This document shows, in pieces, positions 12,136 to 27,100 of a DNA stretch of 64,000 nt. Below the pieces are notes generated by a model. It was not told the DNA's origin and ran no database searches. It saw only the letters and a list, made by a program, of their open reading frames with translations. Within the stretch, counting starts at the first letter, position 1; the number at the start of each line of letters is the position of its first letter. A program made the translations under genes and the position numbers. The DNA is from Epiperipatus broadwayi (Eukaryota; Onychophora; Udeonychophora; Euonychophora; Peripatidae): positions 28,785,010 through 28,849,009 of the forward strand of contig JAQFVV010012394.1 of NCBI GenBank assembly GCA_028023455.1, in the 5' to 3' direction.

Positions 12136-15100
12136 ATATTAATAATAAGACAGTTTACAAGCAAGATTTAAAAAAAATCGTTGAAATAAATCTATAAATA
12201 ATACTTACGGTTTTTGTTATATCAATGCCAACCTATTTCATCATATAAACAATGATCATTTTTATCTGGTCAATTGTTATGTTGAATTGTAAATAAATCA
12301 AGCATTGATATTCAAAAAAGACTGAAACTTTCTGTTGGCAGTGATCTTTCTTTTTATATTAATTGTCACATGACCTCTCATTTGCTTTCTACCTTTTTAT
12401 AGTTTTGTGCAATAGTAGATATTACATTCTGAAAGGTAAGATCCTCAGATTGTTTTCAGTTTAGTACTTCCAGCATTTCTGAACATTAAAGGTATTTGAT
12501 TATTTATTTATTTGCTTATTTGTGTTTAAAGAACAGTTATCTTCAGCGTACTCCCGAGCCATCTACTGTAAGCTTGAGTACATCAATGAAAACAGATAAT
12601 GTAGTGCTATAAAATTTCCATCTGTAAACTTACCAGTTTCTGACTCTTGCTTTCATCAGTGAAGACCTGGATTCAAAGCTGGAACTAATAATGCTCATAT
12701 GCATCTAATGGTTACTTCTTACTTCTGACATTTTAAAAAGCGCTAAAATTTTAAATCTTATTTAACCAAAGAAGAGATAGGGTCTACAATTGTTATAGAA
12801 CTGAGGTCTCTAAAATATGTAGAAACTGACTTAGTGTCTAATCTGTGGGTTAGCTTGAGTTTAAAACTTTCAGATTTGACTTTCTTTCATTACATCATAT
12901 AGAAGATGTATAATGTGAATAAATTTTGGTGGACAATCAACTAATTTCAAGCAATGTTTTAGACCTGTCCTATTAACTGAATCAAATGCCTTGATCAAAT
13001 CCATAAAAGCAATATATAAATCACTTCTTTGTTCACAATATTTATTTTTCTTGCATTTGCCTATCAACAAAAAACCTCATCCATAATATTTCTTGATTTT
13101 CTAAAACCACATTGAGTCTTTGGTAAACCATTCATCTATAACTGGAAGCTATCTTTTCAATGAAATCCTTGAAAGTATTTTTACTATAGAGGATAAATAT
13201 TATTCCAATCATAATTATTACAATACAGGTTAGTAATTACACATTTCAAGTAGCACCCTTCTTCTTCAGGTGTTGGTGGCCTTATCAGTGACAGTATTGC
13301 GTAGGAGTTGAATTTTTACCTTTAGATTCTTATATATCAAATTTCAAGGTAAGGACTCTAAGCAACTGAGCTATTCTGTTTATTCCCATTATTTATAAAA
13401 GTTGGAACAAGAAAATCATCTTTAAGATTGAGTGACACAACTTCATGGGTCCATATATTTATGAAAAATTCCAATATTTTTGAAACTAGCATACCACTGT
13501 TATATTTTAAAAGGTTTTCTGGGTATATTTCATCAGGCCCATAGACTTTCCGTTTTTAAGATTACAAAGAGCTGTATTGACTTTTAAATTGGATATTTTT
13601 ATCTAAATTTAAATTAGATAAAAGGTATATCATTAAAAGATGTCCACTTGTTCAAAATATCATCATCCTATAAGAGAGTTTCTTGCTGGGTTAAATAGGA
13701 TTATGATATCATTTCTCAGGTCTCTGTATTGCTTTCAACATATCAAAAAAGATCTGGAATGATCTTATCAGTGAATGTTTGTATCTTCTGTACAGTTATA
13801 ATCCATCAATCATGTTTAAATCTTATCAGTCATTGAACTTCTGCCTGTCAGATCTTCAAGTTCCACATTTAATCTACGATTGTGTAAAGCAAAAAATGCC
13901 ATACTTCATTTAATGAGATCATTGTCAGAAAACCAGTCGTGACTTTTTTTAGCGAATCCAAGAATAGATTTATTTGTATTTATAACACGCTCCTTAGTTA
14001 CTGCATGAATATGATTATTTTCTCAGTGTTTTATATTTAATAGCTGTAGTTTATTTATGCGCTTATTAAAATTATTAGAATTCACATTTTGATTGTTATC
14101 AGAAACTGCATCTAATTTGATTAATCATTTATGAAGATTACTGCTAATTAAAGTGTCACTCTAAGATTGTCTGTCTGTGTTCTATTTATCTATCATATAA
14201 CAGCATGGTAATTGGAAAAAACTGAATCCTTTTTTTTTTTTTTGATAAAACAGCTTTCATATGAGGCTAAGGAACTCTATAGAGTCTGATTTGTGAATTG
14301 TTATTGTAGTGTGTGCATTTGGATTTTGTTATTCCATGAATAAGATTATATTATCAGTTTTACATATTTAATAGATGTTGTCTATTTATTTATTCGTTAA
14401 ACTTATTAAATAATCAAACGTCTTTATTGTTTGGGAGTTTACAAGTTTGGGCACTGGAAGCACCAGAAATACAAATGATATGAGGATCTTATACTTCAGA
14501 ATTTAATTTTTTCTCATTCCGCTAAACCATGAGGTGCATTTAAATTATTAGGATATTAGTATATGAACATAATAATAATGTACTTTGAAGATGCATTAAC
14601 TTGTAAAAATTATGCAAACAGTAATGTAATTTGCAGATGTTTTCTTTTTTAGGACTTTAAAATAAATGTGAATATATATATATATACTCACATATACAAA
14701 CATGCAAAATATAGTATATATCACTGCTCTATGATAAATTTATTTACGGAATATATTTACATACAAATTATTCTGTTCATCTTATTATTGGCGTTGTGTG
14801 GTTTTACAACCTTGTAATGTGGCAGATTGGCAGATTCTAGAACTAAAAGTTCCAGAATCAGTTCTCTGCTCAAGAAATTAAAAAAGTCTCAGTTTCGTCA
14901 ATTGAATGAAAACATTGTCTCTACAGTTTAGAAGTAGCATGTAGACTTAAGAGATAAAGATTTTTGGATAGAAGCTCATCTCTGTCCCATCTGTTGTCTA
15001 AACATCTTGTGATCTCCTAAGTGACAAACCAATCAATTATCTTATAAAGGAACTGCTGTGCTCTGGAATATCACATGATTCCTTCAACAGCTCTCATAGA

Positions 15101-18100
15101 TTTTATTTTTTTGATTAACATTATTTCACCAGCTCTACTATTAATATTATTCACTTATTTTATTATTAAATATTATTTTTGATGTCTATTTTTTAGGATA
15201 TCAGAAATCAGCGAAGGTATCGGCAGCAGAGAAAGCAGGAACTTAACCGCCTGCGGAATACTGTTAAAAGTTTAGAAGACAAAACCAAATTTTATGAAGA
15301 ACAGATTGATTATTATAATCAATATGTCAAAGTGTGTATTGACAATCTTGCTACTAAACGAAAGTAAGTGTTAAATTTTATTTCAGTTCTAAATTAAAAT
15401 TTATTATATAAAGAAACCCTTTTGCTTAACTTGGGGAAAAAATTTTTTTATCTGATCAAATTTAGTTTTAAAATGCAATCTAGCGCCAAAGCTGGTAAAA
15501 GGATAAATTAATAAGAATTAATGAGAATGAATTAATATAATGAAATAATAGCGTTAATGGTTCTAATAATTATTATTATTTTGTATACTTTTTGAACTGC
15601 TTCACTATTAAGAAAATATTATAAATGAACCTGTAAAGATTTCAACCAGTAGATAGACTCACCATTAACTTTACTAACTTCTTCAGATTCGAACTTTAGC
15701 TCTGTATTCAGCAGTTATTAATTGGTTGTCCACATTTATATATATTGATGATTGATAAATTAATTTAATAGATATGATTTACAAATTTTTACTTATGGAT
15801 CTATGCCTTGAACATTTAACAGAAGAATAATATAGTGATTTCAGATCTTTCAACAAAGTATGGAGAGATATATGTTAGGAATAAAAATAAGAGATTGAAA
15901 ATGAGGCTGGATTTAAATAATCAACAGGAAGAATGTGAGTGGTTGAAATTCTGGCATAATGAAAGGCTTTGAATGTAACTGATAAAAACAGATATGTAGG
16001 ACTGATAAAGTAATATAAGGACTCGTTTAAGGGCAGGAATATTCTAGCTGAGCAATCGATTATACTGCATTGTCGATTGTTGATATTTCACTTACTGAAA
16101 GTTTTTCTTTTAGGTTACTGAATTTTGAAGACAATACCGATATCAAAGGTGAAATAATTAATGTCGACATAAAGAATACCATTTTTGATGCATGTTGAAC
16201 ATAGGATTTAACTTACTTTAAAGTGAGTTTGGTGATTTTGGAAAGATTAGAAGTGATTTTGTATGTGTTTGAAATAACAGTATTACATTTCTTAAGGAAA
16301 AGAGAAGATTAACTTGTTCAGAGGAAATGAATTAAAGATAATACATAGCAAATATCCTTTAGAATTGGAACATTATCACTAAGATTCCATGAGATTCTGT
16401 AAATGGTAGTTTTGTAAGTTGTTCTTATGGACGTCACTAAAGATATAGTTTAAGCATTGCCAAGAAATTTGGCGAAGGAAGATTTGTAACATTAATACAG
16501 TAAGTAACTGAAAAACAGAGATTATAAACACTGTCAGAGATCAAGGCATTTCAATAATAAATTTGTAAGAGGAGAATTGATGCAGGTTCATTTATAGAAT
16601 GAGTATGTATGTGACACGAGCATCTTTGTACCTGATATTTGGGAGATATTGATGGGAGGTATTTGATCAGATAATGATAAAAGAATACATTTATGACAAA
16701 GATGATGTGTCTAGTGAGTAAAGCTTCATAAAAACAAACTTTGGTCCTAAAGCTGGAAGTGGAGCCAAATTTCCAATTGTTTCTGAGAGTGGCCATGTTC
16801 AAAGAGTGCACTACATAACACTAAGCAGTATGTAACATGTTGATAAGATTTTTGACTTAACGAATAAAATGGAGAATGATTTGAAAAGAAAAAGAGTTAT
16901 TGAGGTGACTGCAGTAGTTCGATGTTAAGACTATTGTGGTCATTCATGTCTTACATTTTGTGTTGCATCTTGAACTTAATGTTGTCTCTTTTGAATTTAT
17001 TTGTTGCTCTGAAATGTTTTAGCTTGATTTATACCTTTATAGAATATAGTTTAATGTTTTTTAAAAAAGGTGAATTTTCTAGATAATGTTCATGTTTGAA
17101 TTAGAAACTCATGTGATTGCCATTTTTTTTCTTCATTACTTTATTGTTTGTTTTGAATTGTGCAGATTAATTCATTGCTTGGTTTTTTTTTTTTTTTGCG
17201 ATTGAGTTACGTCATTAAAATGAATTATGGGATTAATTGTGTAATGTCATATTTATATTATTAATGCAACAAATAATAAACATAATTATTATAAATTTAA
17301 AAAAATATATAAAATCATATTTATAGATAGCGTTAATATTTGCAAACTTGACAAATGCAACTTATTAATTATGCAAAAAAAAAATCTGATGCATATAAAG
17401 TTGCATACGATGTTATGAAAAAGCAGAAAACAATATATTAAACACAACTAATTTTTTTTTAATCATATTCAAAATTGAATTACAATTCAATTTAATGATA
17501 AAAAAGAAAATATCTTTTTTATATTCATTTGATTTACTATAGTTATAAAACTATTAGTTACGGAGTTTCCATTATTTTGAATAGTATTAAAAATGTAATG
17601 CATCATATAAATTATACTTTATAATAATATATCATAGTATAAAGACATCAATTTTTCAATTACATATCAAATTATAGAAAAGGTTGTGGAATGCATAAAT
17701 TATATAAGTTAATAATTGCCATACTAGGGGCTGGCAAACTGCAACTCGCAAGTCAAAGGTGGGTCTTTGATCCTAATCTTGTCGCTCTTTATTGTGATAA
17801 CCATAAACACATTTTAAATTTCCTTTTTGTAATTTGTAAATAAATATTTTGATGATTCTTGGAGAGGAAAAATGTGCATTACAATCATTGTTTCTTGAAT
17901 TAAGCCTTACTGTAGAATAGTAATTATTGTATGTGATGAATATTTAAATATTAGAAATTAGTGAATAAATCAAACTGTCAAACTAATTTATTGTTTTTGT
18001 TTATTTATTTTCAAGAGAATTTTTTACTTTCGTTAAGATGTATACAGATTCTATTATGTTCTGTTACTTAAAGCTGTTCTAATATAATCGTAACCATTCA

Positions 18101-21100
18101 GAAATTTGTATTTTTCATTAACATATTTTTTACCTCTTTCCTTGTGATTCTTTAATGGTCATGGAGGAGGGGGGTAGATACCTCTTTCCTTGTGGCTCTT
18201 TAATGGACAGGAGGGAAATATCTTTTTCCTATTGGCTTATTAATGTTTGTGGGAAATATCTTTTTTCTTGTGGCTCTTTAATTGGGGTAGATAGGGGAGA
18301 GATTTGACAATATGGTTTTTCATGGTAAAAAGTTTGCCAACCCCTGGATTTATACAATTATAATAGTTGTACTATAAAATCTGCTTTATAATTTATTGAA
18401 TAATCATTTATTGGGTTTGTTGAGAATATCAAAAATAAAAATAGGAAAGTTTATGATGTTGAATAAAAAAACTACCAAATAAAGTTTTTTTTTAAAGCTT
18501 CTGTATCTGTTTATATCTGATAGACAATAAGACTTATTAATACAATGATACATTTATTAATCGATAAGAAAGTAACTGAGATAATAAATTCAAAAGAAAG
18601 TAATGAGGAGAAAAGTAAAACATGAATTCACAATAAATATAAATCTATCGGTTAATGGTGTAAAAGAAAAACGTGAATATTATAATAAGCATATAGATGA
18701 CTAGTTAAGTTTGCATTAATAATTTTATGAAATAAAATTATGGAAATAAAAAATATTTTAGTGGGCCAAATACAAATTCATATAAAATCTGTCTTATAGT
18801 GATGCAGTGTGAAAATAATGAAATTAAGTTTCAATTTCAATAAGGATATATTTTTGCCCCTCTTTGGAATTATCTTATCAATTTATATTTAGTACCATTG
18901 TTAAAGTGTTAGTTACTTCTAGGGTTTTAGTTTGTATATTTATTTTCATACGTAAATATACAATCCTAGATGAAGATGATTTGAATGCTTTCTCTTGTAG
19001 CTTTTATCATAAAAAAAAAAAGCTTGTTTAGAGCTATTAGCATGCTTTTTATTTTATATATTTGTAAATGCAAGCTATATAGGTCATGTGACATATGACT
19101 TGATTTTTATTACTATTACTTTCATACATATAACTTTTCACTTGTTTTTTTAGGGTATCCGTGTTTTTAATTTTTTCTGTAGACGAATACCTTTTGAATT
19201 TAAATTTTTTACATCATTTATTGTTATTAATTACTTTTTATATAGCTTACTCTTTGTTTTGGTATGATTGTTAAATATTCATTGTTAGTATATATTTTAA
19301 TTTATATACTTTCTATAGTGTTTGCAGATTTTCATTTTCTTCATCTGGATAAATTTTTGGAATTTAATTTTTTATGGATTTTTTCCCATTGATTATGGTT
19401 ACTTTATTATAGATTACATAGCTTTCTCTTTGTGTTGTTATAAATGGTAAATCCTTATTTATAAGCAATCCAGGGATTGATTTTATCATTTAATTTCTTA
19501 TGAAGTTGCTCTCATTGTTAATTTAATTTCTTAGAAAATACTTCTATTGATTATAATTACTGATTGTATTTGTTTTGTAAATATATTATTTCTATATTTC
19601 ATTTGTTTTTGATATAAAGAAATTAAATTATTTTTATATTGTTGATTTTTTTATGTAAAATAGAAAATATGTTTTCTTTTTTTTTACTTTTCTCTCTACA
19701 TTTTTTTAGAAAAACTAATCGTTCACTTAATCTTTTCCAACCAAAAGCTGAAACTAAAACCAAGGCTTCCGTAAAGTATAATGCGGCTCGATTACACAAA
19801 GAAGGAATTGTGCTTGAAATTGAGGGTTTGCCAACAAATCAGTAAGTTAATTTATATTTACATATAATTCCTGTTTGGACGTGCTTTAAATATATAACAA
19901 AATAATATTTTTATACCTATATTTTATATCAATCAAATAATTGACATTAGCGGCTTAGTATGCTTTTGGGAATAAATTGCCATAATTGTCTGCATTTAGT
20001 TGGATAGATACATTTATTTGATGCCGGTATTGGCATATATATATATGATTATTTTGTTATGTATTAAGTACAGAAATTATTTATTTATCATATATGTAAG
20101 TATATATATATATTAAATGTAACGTTATTTTAACTGTTATATGCGATTTTTAGTCTTACTCAAAGAAACCATCACATGATCACCATCTCTTATACTAACT
20201 AGCACATAATTGTTTATAAACAAGACAAAACTCTCCATACAGTAGTGCCACCCTGTGCCAACCAGAGTATTCATTGATTACTATGGTTGACACAGGGTGG
20301 CACTACTGTATGGAGAGTTTTGCCTTGTTTATGTTTTATATAAATATACATTGCATATTCTCTCTTGTAGATATTACTATGATGTTTTTGGCAGAAAATA
20401 ATTTAAAAAAAAAAATTGAATAACAAGTGCTACTTTTTTGTTAACATATCTACATTATTTTTTTAAATTCATAATTGGGAATTTTCTTTCATTTTTTTTT
20501 AAATGATTTTTTTTTTTGCATATAAATATGTAATCTTGACCTTTTTTGTATCACCTAATTACAGCTAAACATCATTACTGTTATATATGAATGCTTATCT
20601 TCATTGTAATTTAGAATTGTCTACTTAAGTAATGATCATCAAAATCCCCATATCCAGATCGATCGATTTCTAGTTTTTATCTTTGTCAGTGAAGACTAGA
20701 ATTCAGAACTGGAACGATATTTACACATCTGGCAGCCATTTTTTATTCCTTTATGCTATTCATGCTAATAATTTGAAATTTAAAAAAAAACTGTTTTATT
20801 TGCATAACTATATTGATGTGTTCACAGATCACTTTCTATACATTTTTGGGATTATTTCTTTAACAATTATAGTTCCATTCTATTCTCTGCCAGCCCATCC
20901 CTCTTCTATAAATATAATGGTCTGATAATATGAGGGATTAGATTGATACAATATCGACATGATTGTTACTATAATATCAAAACCAGTAAGGGGTTTGAGC
21001 GTTCCATCATTGGTTTTTCAATGAAATGGATGGTTGAATAGTTGGAAGGATGAGAAGATTGAAACCTGTCCATTAAAGTTTAAGGAATTGCTATCTTAAT

Positions 21101-24100
21101 ATAAACCGAGCACTGATTATATATAAGCATAGGAGAATATGATCTAGCCCAACTGATGAGTGCTGGTTCTGCATGAAATACATATATGGGGTGTGTGGCC
21201 ATGTGTATCCATGGCTTGATATTAAGTGGAAGATGAATAGACTGAAAAATTTTGACTTCAAACATTATCAACCAGATTGTATATTTTGTATTTTTCTATT
21301 TTAAGTTTAAAAAAAAATATTTGAATAAAATATATTATTACAACTTAATCACAAATTACAGTTGTCAAATGTCTTATACTCATACTTTTATGTTTTTAAA
21401 GGGTGTGTTGTGAATAGAAGTTTTAAGCATACTAAATATATTCTAACAATTTATTATGATAAAACAGGAAATCGAAAAATAAAATGTAAAACAATTTGTA
21501 TTGGAAATCAAATATTACCATTGCAAATATGAATTGATTATCATTTAAGACCTAGTCATAGTAATAAAATTATATATTTACATGATAACCACCACAAGTT
21601 TACTTAAATCATGAATCTTGAATTTGTTGTCAAGGCAATTTCTATAAGTAAAAGATGGATCCTCATCTTTCACTCTGGTTTAAGATCGTAATATAGACAA
21701 GAAAGTTGACAATTAATTTGTATAATTTTATATTCCAAGAAGTTTAAATAAACCCCATTAAACAGGCAAATATAATCTGTTTTGAAAGCAGTCTATATTC
21801 TCTGCTATCAGTTATTATTTCGACAATAAAACCAGAGTGAAAGGTGGAGAGATTAAAGATTCATATTTTAAATAATTTTGTAGATGTTGTCATGTGATTA
21901 TATTCACAAAACCACCTAGCTTTGAGAATACCTATAGGTACTAGATATTATCAGTCATATTGCTTACTGGGTGTTACATATTTTTGAACCAGACTCCTTT
22001 TTCTTAACACTAAACAGATTTGATCTGTGTAAATATGATGGTAAAAGTTTGGCTCCTTTCTGATTTAGATTGTTAATTAAAAAGTATGTGATATCTTTTT
22101 TTATTTCAAGCCTATTTTCTGTTTTTTTCTTTATGGAATTAAAACAGAATATTTTTTTATGTTTTTCATTTTACAATTTTTATCTATCACTTAATTATAT
22201 AGTCCTTAATGTAACTTGTAGTTATCGTAGGTACAGTAATCTCTCTTCCTGTTTCATTTCGACCATTGATAATGTTAACATAAGTTTTTTAGTTAATAGT
22301 TTGTTTAGAAACATATAATTTAAGGCTTTGGTATTTAAACAGCTCTATTTTACAAAAATTTAGATTTTTTTCCATTGTTTGTAACATGTGATTCGTTATT
22401 TATTTGCTTTGTTAAAGTTCTTGAAAAGATTATTTAGGTTTTTTTTAAACTAAAGGATGTAAAGGTAGAAAAATTGTTGTAAAAAATGTGAAGTCATTTT
22501 ATTTGTTCTTAAATTTATTTAACATATATGAATATACATTTATAGGTTTAAAAATGTTCTCTTTGATTTGGCTCCGACGGATGATCCTGGTGTGTTTGAA
22601 ATATCTGCAAAATTCATGGGTGTCAGCATGGAAAAAGTTGAATTAGTATTTCAGGTAAGTTTATTTTCATTGATATTACATTAAAAAATTATTGCATATG
22701 TAACTATGGGTCTTACTACCTATTCTAAGCATGTAGATGTAGACATTAAAAGTCTAACTCTATTATATTTTTAAAGATAGATATTGATTTTCATAAAGGA
22801 TTATAAATTATATGCCCTGTATGGTTTGGTGCAATGGCAGACTGGAACTCAAAGTCTATACATCTAAGTCCAATCTCTCACTTCCTGTTCTCAAACTTAT
22901 GAACTCCCTAACAATAAACCATTTGATTATTTCTTAATTATTTAGTTTTGCTTAACTCCATTAACCATCTTAAATCTGATTCTTTATTATTCAATAAATC
23001 TGGAATAAAGTTTTACGATTGGCTATTGCATTTTGATTTTTTTTTCTAATGTTTTTTTTTTTTTTTTACGCCGACAGTTTTTCTAATATCCTGAAATAAA
23101 AAAAATTAGATTGACTTAATTTAAAATTCCATTTAATTGTTTCTGGCAATATGTTTACTTATTCTGAAAACATGTTATGTGGTCAGATGCATAAATCAAT
23201 AAAAATAAGTTTATATTACTCTACATAAAAAAAATTATGATGACCAATTCTCCCATGTTTCTAAGAAACTTCATTATTAATATTATTTTTGGATTGTCCT
23301 GTCTCTGGTAAAAATCTTCTATTATTTCTCTCATATATTTCATTAATAATAAAATTGCGAAATTTAAATGATATATTTCCACCAAAATACATTCATGTAT
23401 GAATTGCCTTTACTGTTGATAGTTTAGATTTTGAAAAATTCCTCAATAAAATATTCTATAGAAAATTCAGCACATAGTAATTGATAATAGGATGTTCTTT
23501 TTTGGATTGTAGTTTTTTTTTGTTTTTGACCTTTTGCCATCTTTTTGCCTCGTTCACTCTCATGCTTTTAAATTTTTATGCAGTTGAATATATTTTCATA
23601 ATGAGTAGCAAAAGCAAAGAAGAAAATTAAGTATATATGTGTTTGGCTTGAAAAAAATCGGAACATTAATATTCACAATTAAAATCTGTTTCCGCCAAAG
23701 TTTATAGAGCTTTTGGTACATGTTGTAAATGTGAGTTGAGCATAATAGTAACTGCAGTCAACATTTTGCTGAGAAAGAAAAGAAAAGGAGTTGTAAAGAT
23801 GGTTTTTTGAAAAAGGAACAAAGAATTAAAAAATGGAGCAGATAAGCTGGCATCGATTTTCCATATTATAAAACAACATCTGTTATAGAAATATGGATGA
23901 AGCAGATAAGTTATCACAGAATATTCTCCACAACTAAATCTAATTTGGCTAAGAAGCTGTTATATGACCAAACAAAGGCAGAGGCTATTGGGAAAAATGT
24001 TCTAGTGTCAGGAAGTTTGCAAAATATCATCAGTTATCTGGAAAAATTAAGCAATTTTTTTTATTGTCTTCAATTACAAAAATAAAAAGATATTTCTTCT

Positions 24101-27100
24101 GGTTAACATGCTTAATGGAAATAAAAATTGATTTCTGGATTTCACTGAACAAGTTGATGAAAAAGCTAATACTATCTATAATTTGTTCAAATCTTTACAT
24201 AATACACACACATTAGATATTTTAAAAAATCTGTATAAGAGGCATAATTTTATGTTCAAATTGTTTCAAGAAAGTAACAAATTGCTCAAATCTATCTTGT
24301 ATTATGCCATAAAACATTCATCTGATGGATTAAATGTGGATATTGAAATGATCATCTAAAAAAGTATATGGGCTGAGTGGTTAGAAGTTGCTGTGTACAT
24401 ATTCATTGGCATTGTCTAACGTCAACTGTGGATATATTAATATAAAACTGGTTACTTATTAAGAGTTATTTCAAAAATATGGACAACTTTCCAAAAATAA
24501 TAATAAAGAAAAAACAATCAGCTGATCCAGAAAGGGAAATGCATTATTGAGGATTAATTTAATTTTCTCTACCCTTGGTTCTATACTTATTCAACTCGTC
24601 CAAGTTCCAGAGGTAATCTTAGCGATATGGAATGCTGCAGTGTAATACAATGCTTAGATAATCAAAGTCAGTGGAGGTTAGAACACGGAATTTTAGTATA
24701 GAAATAAAACAAACTAACTCCTTCTTTTTAAAACTTGATTTTTTATGACTATAATCATGAAAAAGAAATCCAACGTTTCGACTATTTTTTATAGTCTTTT
24801 TCAAGGCACACTAAAATAAAATATATATACAATAAATATCACATATTCCAAAAAAAAAAAAAAATTAAATTAATTAAAAATTACAAAATATATCCATAAC
24901 CAAAATTTTCTTTTTTTTACCTTATCTCACTCCCCTTTCCTATTACAATCACAACTTAAACACAACTAATTCCTTTTTAAAAATCTATATATATCAAATA
25001 AAAACTTTTAATTAAAAACCTGTTATTTTCTTTTATCTTTTTCTATTAACATCCTATTTAATTCTGGTTTTATTTCATTTATGTATACACCCTCTTTTAT
25101 TATCCTTTCATTATATGACTTAATACATTCCAAAGGTTTTATTTCAAAATCCCCATGCTTAAATTTATTCTTATGAATGTAAATAGCAGAATTTTTATCA
25201 CCTAAATGCTGTTTTAATCTAGTTTTTAATTTATTTTTACTAGTCCCAATATATGTCATTTCTACATTCTTTCTAAAACAATACAAACATTTTATCAAAT
25301 AAACTGAATTCATAATGTCTAACCTATTATAATCCCCATTATTATTAATTAAAAAATTTAAATTTGCTTTCTTTTTATAAACTGGACAAATTGAAACATT
25401 ATATTTCCTATTAATCATTTTAACTAATTTTTTAACTTTAATAAATAAATCTTTAGATATATTAAAACCAACATAAATAATCTTTTCTCTATTCCTATGG
25501 AAATCTATGTAGTTTATTCATGTGGGACAATCTTAAAATAAATATAAAATTCATCTATGTAGATGATTTAAAATAATAAGTTAAATTCAAAGAATATTAA
25601 AATCTAAAATAATAAATATTATTCCTCAAAATTTAAAATGATTCAGAATTTATATGTGTGTAAATAAATGTTTGTGTGTTAATTATTGGCAGTGGCTTTT
25701 ATTCTTTTATATATATTTAAGATACAAATTAAACAAGTTATTTATTATCTCTGCATCTCCATGAGCTAGTGACATTGGGCTAACGGTCTAAATATTTAAA
25801 TAAAATTGAATCTTAACATCGCGTATCTGCCTACTTTATAAATTTTCTAGGTTCAAATGCCTAGATGGCGCCCTTGTAGTGAAGATTACGGTAAGATTCG
25901 ATCTTCACTTTCTTTTGGATTGTCTTTTTTTTATTTCCTGTCAGCTTGAATGATTCCAGTGCAATGTATATATTTAGTAGAAAATATATATATATATACT
26001 GCATGGATTTTTTTTCTGAAGATAAAGAAATGACCCATTTTAATAATGTAATGAAGGATTAGGGCTTTTTAAAGATGTACACTCATGCTGTGTCCCGAAC
26101 TAAGACTGGGTGACCAGAAAACAACTATATAAAACTTGACAGAATAATAGCACATATATTTAGCAATAATAATTGATTAACATTTTGGAAAAATAATTAC
26201 TATACTGATTTTTAACACTAATATAAAGTCTGCATTTGAGCGAGCTTAATTCACTAGTTAATTACTGAATAGCGAATACGTTTATACAATTAATGAAAAG
26301 CTATTAATTAATTAATGTTGCAGGAGTTAGCAGATGAAAGTAGAAAAGTAGGACTAAAGATAAATGTTAAAAAGACTAAAGTAATGTTTAATTGATTTGC
26401 TCAAAATATGAAAATAAAGATTGATTATGAAGAATTAGAAGAAGTTAACAGTTACAAATACCTTGGTCAGATTATTAATACAGATGGAAACATAATGGAG
26501 GAAATTAATCATAGAATTAAACTTGGTTGGAGTGCTTTTGGTAGAAATAACTTGATACTAAAGGAAATATGCCTATGTGTTTGAAAAGGATGGTTTTTAA
26601 CAAATGTGTTTTACCAGTTCTTACTTATGGATCTGAGACTTGGACACTTAATAGAAGAGCAATACAGAGACTTCAGACCACTCAAAGGAGTATGGCGAGA
26701 TGTATGTTGGGAGTAACAAGAAGAGATCGAAAACGCAATGTATGGGTAAGACAACAAACAGGTGTTACTGACCTTATTGAAAAAATTAAAAGATTGAAAT
26801 GGAGTTGGGCTGGACATATTGCTAGAAGAGATGATAATAGATGGACAATTGAAATTTTAAACTGGATTCCAAGAGATTGTAAAAGACCCAGAAAGAGACC
26901 ACATGTGAGATGGATGGATGAAATAAGAAAATGTGCAGGGGTGTTGTGGAGAAGAGAAGCTAAAGATCGGAGAAGATGGATTAAACTTGGAGAGACCTTC
27001 ATCCTGCAGTGGATTGATAATGGTTGATGATGATGATGATAAGATCTATTCCATTAATTAATATATACATGTGTCTATGTCTATTTAAACTACATTTAAT

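Larger units (their letters stand above)
10872..15196 (+). other. IQGAP intron with G homopolymer and minus-strand LINE
   Basis: GT-AG intron of about 4.3 kb. It holds the 68-nt G run (12066-12133), an end fragment of the ~420-bp repeat (12545-12720), a minus-strand LINE relic (12850-14110) and a poor SINE-A copy (14789-14900). The ORF at 11523-11771 (82 codons, + strand) resembles nothing I know. The rest is AT-rich and featureless. Confidence 0.7.
15364..19709 (+). other. IQGAP intron with LINE scrap and a hAT-like element
   Basis: GT-AG intron of about 4.3 kb. It contains an RTE tail fragment (15775-15910) and a hAT-like element (17725-18346) with an internal tandem repeat. In 15910-17700 I recognise nothing; an 86-codon minus-strand ORF at 16551-16811 has no known features. 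18350-19700 is AT-rich, with runs of T before the acceptor. Confidence 0.7.
19842..22545 (+). other. IQGAP intron with palindrome, repeat R and fold-back
   Basis: GT-AG intron of about 2.7 kb. It holds a near-perfect palindrome (20218-20330), repeat R copy 1 (20985-21260) and a fold-back (21603-21900). At 20650-20720, TTTGTCAGTGAAGACTAGAA resembles an internal part of the ~420-bp unit. Elsewhere it is AT-rich. Confidence 0.7.
24740..25517 (-). mobile_element. Penelope-like element, 5' truncated
   Basis: The element is on the minus strand, opposite to the IQGAP gene. Its coding end (25517-25023) encodes a GIY-YIG endonuclease. Its 3' part (25022-24740) is non-coding, with a hammerhead-like motif at 24773-24804. 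The reverse transcriptase part that should precede the endonuclease is missing; similarity ends near 25517. This is the usual 5' truncation of a retroelement. Confidence 0.8.

Noticed and set aside
11979-12164. Minus-strand polyproline ORF
   Set aside because: It is only the translation of the G homopolymer with AT-rich flanks.
16551-16811. 86-codon minus-strand ORF
   Set aside because: No recognisable motif, no repeats in the window, and AT-driven composition.
23897-24085. 62-codon ORF with AKKLLYDQTKAEAIGKNV
   Set aside because: It looks coding-like and may be a transposase or LINE remnant, but no family could be named, and flanking frames are broken.
26611-27002. Minus-strand ORFs of 68 and 106 codons
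   Set aside because: They lie antisense to the LINE C-terminal frame, which carries the recognisable motifs.
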